A stretch of DNA of 64,000 nucleotides from Ponticaulis sp. (GTDB taxonomy: Bacteria; Pseudomonadota; Alphaproteobacteria; Caulobacterales; Hyphomonadaceae). The notes below the pieces were generated by a model that was not told the origin of the DNA, ran no database searches, and saw only the letters and a list, made by a program, of their open reading frames with translations. Within the stretch, counting starts at the first letter, position 1; the number at the start of each line of letters is the position of its first letter. The translations under genes were made by a program, and so were the position numbers. Below are positions 62,983 through 64,000 of this stretch, piece after piece. Location of the stretch: assembly GCA_002723155.1 (NCBI GenBank), contig PBNO01000006.1, positions 834,438 to 898,437 of the forward strand, read 5' to 3'.

Positions 62983-64000
62983 TCCCAACCATTCTCCGCC
63001 GCAAGATCGAGCGGACACGGGCACGCCTCGCACGGGTAAGGCTTTTCGAGGCTTTTGCTCTACCGGGCGCGCTCCTGTTTGCGGCATTGGCTCTGGTTTT
63101 CACCGGCGCGTTCGAGCGCTTTGCGCCGCCTGCGCAAGCCCTGCTCTACCTCGCCTTTTTTCCATTTTTCATCATTGCGCTCGTTCGGGGATTCAGAAAA
63201 TACAAGACGCCTGCCCTGTCTGAAGGCAGCGCCCGGCTTGATGCATCGCATCCTGATAGCCCTGCCGAAGCCTATTATGACCAGCCGGCGCGCATCACTG
63301 CAGAATCCCGCCCCTATTGGGTGAAGCACAAGGCACGCCTCGCCCGCATTATCGCAGAGATGGAGCCGCCAACGCTCAGCGAAGAATGGCGCAAATCCGA
63401 CCCGCTCTATCTGCGGATTGTTACGCCGCTCGCGCTCATCGCGATTATCGCAGCGAACTCCAATGCGGCGATGGGGCGTCTTTCATCTGCCATGGATACG
63501 GATGTCGGCGCACTCTTCGGCGCAGACAGCATGACCGTGACCGCATGGGTGACACCGCCAGACTATACCGGCGCAGCTCCAATCTTTCTCAATTCCGTCG
63601 ACCGGGATGTTGAAGTGCCAGAGGGTTCACGCCTGACCCTTCGCGCGCAAGGCGGCGGACAGCCATCCCTGCACAGAAGCGCCCTCGGCGAAGCCTCCCT
63701 TTCAGGTGAGCGTCCATCGCTGGAACGTGCGTCCGATGGCACATGGGAAACACAGGTAGAGATTAACGCCTCGCAATCCGTCAGGCTGGATTATTGGGGC
63801 GAGCGCGCGGGCTGGAATTTTTCTGCGACGCCTGACCAGCCACCGACTGTGCGTTTTGCATCAGAGCCAACGATTGGCGACAATGATGAACTGAGCTTCG
63901 TCTGGGGCGCAGAAGACGAGTATGGCGTGGTGGAGCTGCAGCTCATCATCACGCCAACCGAAGCGTCCGGCCTCGATACCAGCGAATCCGAAACGGCTCC
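62967..64000 (+). CDS. TIGR02302 (DUF4175) family membrane protein, partial (C-terminus beyond window)
   Basis: Open from GTG 62967 to the window end; an in-frame stop at 62952 makes this the first plausible start. Two early TM helices (~34-75; ALPGALLFAALALVFTGAF, ALLYLAFFPFFIIALVRGF), then ASHPDSPAEAYYDQPARI, a third TM LYLRIVTPLALIAIIAANS, and periplasmic beta domains (VTAWVTPPDYTGAAPIFL, VRLDYWGERAGWNF). The family regularly follows argH-lysA in alphaproteobacteria; function unknown. Only ~345 residues are visible. Confidence 0.88.
   Translation, partial: MAENLIPTILRRKIERTRARLARVRLFEAFALPGALLFAALALVFTGAFERFAPPAQALLYLAFFPFFIIALVRGFRKYKTPALSEGSARLDASHPDSPAEAYYDQPARITAESRPYWVKHKARLARIIAEMEPPTLSEEWRKSDPLYLRIVTPLALIAIIAANSNAAMGRLSSAMDTDVGALFGADSMTVTAWVTPPDYTGAAPIFLNSVDRDVEVPEGSRLTLRAQGGGQPSLHRSALGEASLSGERPSLERASDGTWETQVEINASQSVRLDYWGERAGWNFSATPDQPPTVRFASEPTIGDNDELSFVWGAEDEYGVVELQLIITPTEASGLDTSESETA

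Overview
The window comes from an alphaproteobacterium of the Caulobacterales/Maricaulales type, most likely a Hyphomonadaceae-like marine or stalked bacterium. The main evidence is a DivL orthologue with tyrosine in place of the phospho-histidine, a CpdR orthologue, a ChvG/ChvI pair, a perfect CtrA box (TTAA-N7-TTAA) before divL, and the alphaproteobacterial neighbourhoods rsmB/rpe/heparinase/purH and argH/LptM-like/lysA/TIGR02302. Base composition looks moderately GC-rich and even. I saw no tRNA, rRNA, CRISPR array, insertion sequence or prophage. This is chromosomal core sequence with a few accessory pockets.

Layout. 1-4.2 kb: two paralogous secreted proteins (the left one cut by the window edge), divergent from a membrane-anchored winged-helix regulator with a periplasmic PAN/Apple domain. 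4.3-11.8 kb: purH, a heparinase II/III-like protein, rpe, a glycine-zipper lipoprotein, rsmB and an HtpX-like protease on the minus strand. 11.9-16.1 kb: a succinate dehydrogenase assembly factor, a Gly/His/Cys-rich secreted protein, a P-II protein coupled to a methyltransferase, gloB and a cupin. 16.2-22.8 kb: a hybrid histidine kinase, divL and a BON-MscS channel. 22.8-32.5 kb: GNAT and hydrolase genes, a MarR-GNAT-X three-domain fusion followed by a frameshifted stand-alone X copy, a CoA transferase, an esterase, and the glutathione-dependent formaldehyde pathway (frmA, fghA, LysR). 32.6-37.5 kb: a VOC protein, MscS, cpdR, N-formylglutamate amidohydrolase, a lipoprotein, a probable small RNA, an XRE regulator and hisN.

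37.5-40.7 kb is the most plastic part. It is an island of small secreted Cys-containing proteins in three families (two plus-strand C genes; minus-strand A and B genes alternating B2-A2-B1-A1). Recent partial duplications are interleaved there, including displaced copies of the 3' ends of both flanking genes (hisN and a metzincin-type metalloprotease). 40.7-46.5 kb: the metalloprotease, a lipoprotein methyltransferase-like protein, a YdhR-like protein, mscL, rplS and trmD. 46.5-47.1 kb: about 600 bp with no convincing gene but with direct repeats and perfect hairpins. 47.1-53.6 kb: a hypothetical protein, a GyrI-like protein, an L,D-transpeptidase, a NUDIX hydrolase, a PLP decarboxylase and ahcY. 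53.8-59.4 kb: an EF-hand protein, HPr and EIIA-Man (with the usually adjacent hprK absent), ChvG/ChvI and a large unknown protein. 59.4-64 kb: a TlpA-like thioredoxin, argH, a LptM-like lipoprotein, lysA and the start of a TIGR02302 gene.

Functional picture: envelope stress and cell-cycle signalling (DivL, CpdR, ChvGI, three mechanosensitive channels, L,D-transpeptidase), housekeeping metabolism (purines, arginine, lysine, histidine, SAH recycling, formaldehyde detoxification) and several uncharacterised secreted proteins. The observations most likely to be new are the secreted-protein island, the PAN-domain regulator locus, the MarR-GNAT-X fusion with its operator, and the anti-Shine-Dalgarno small RNA at about 36.0 kb.
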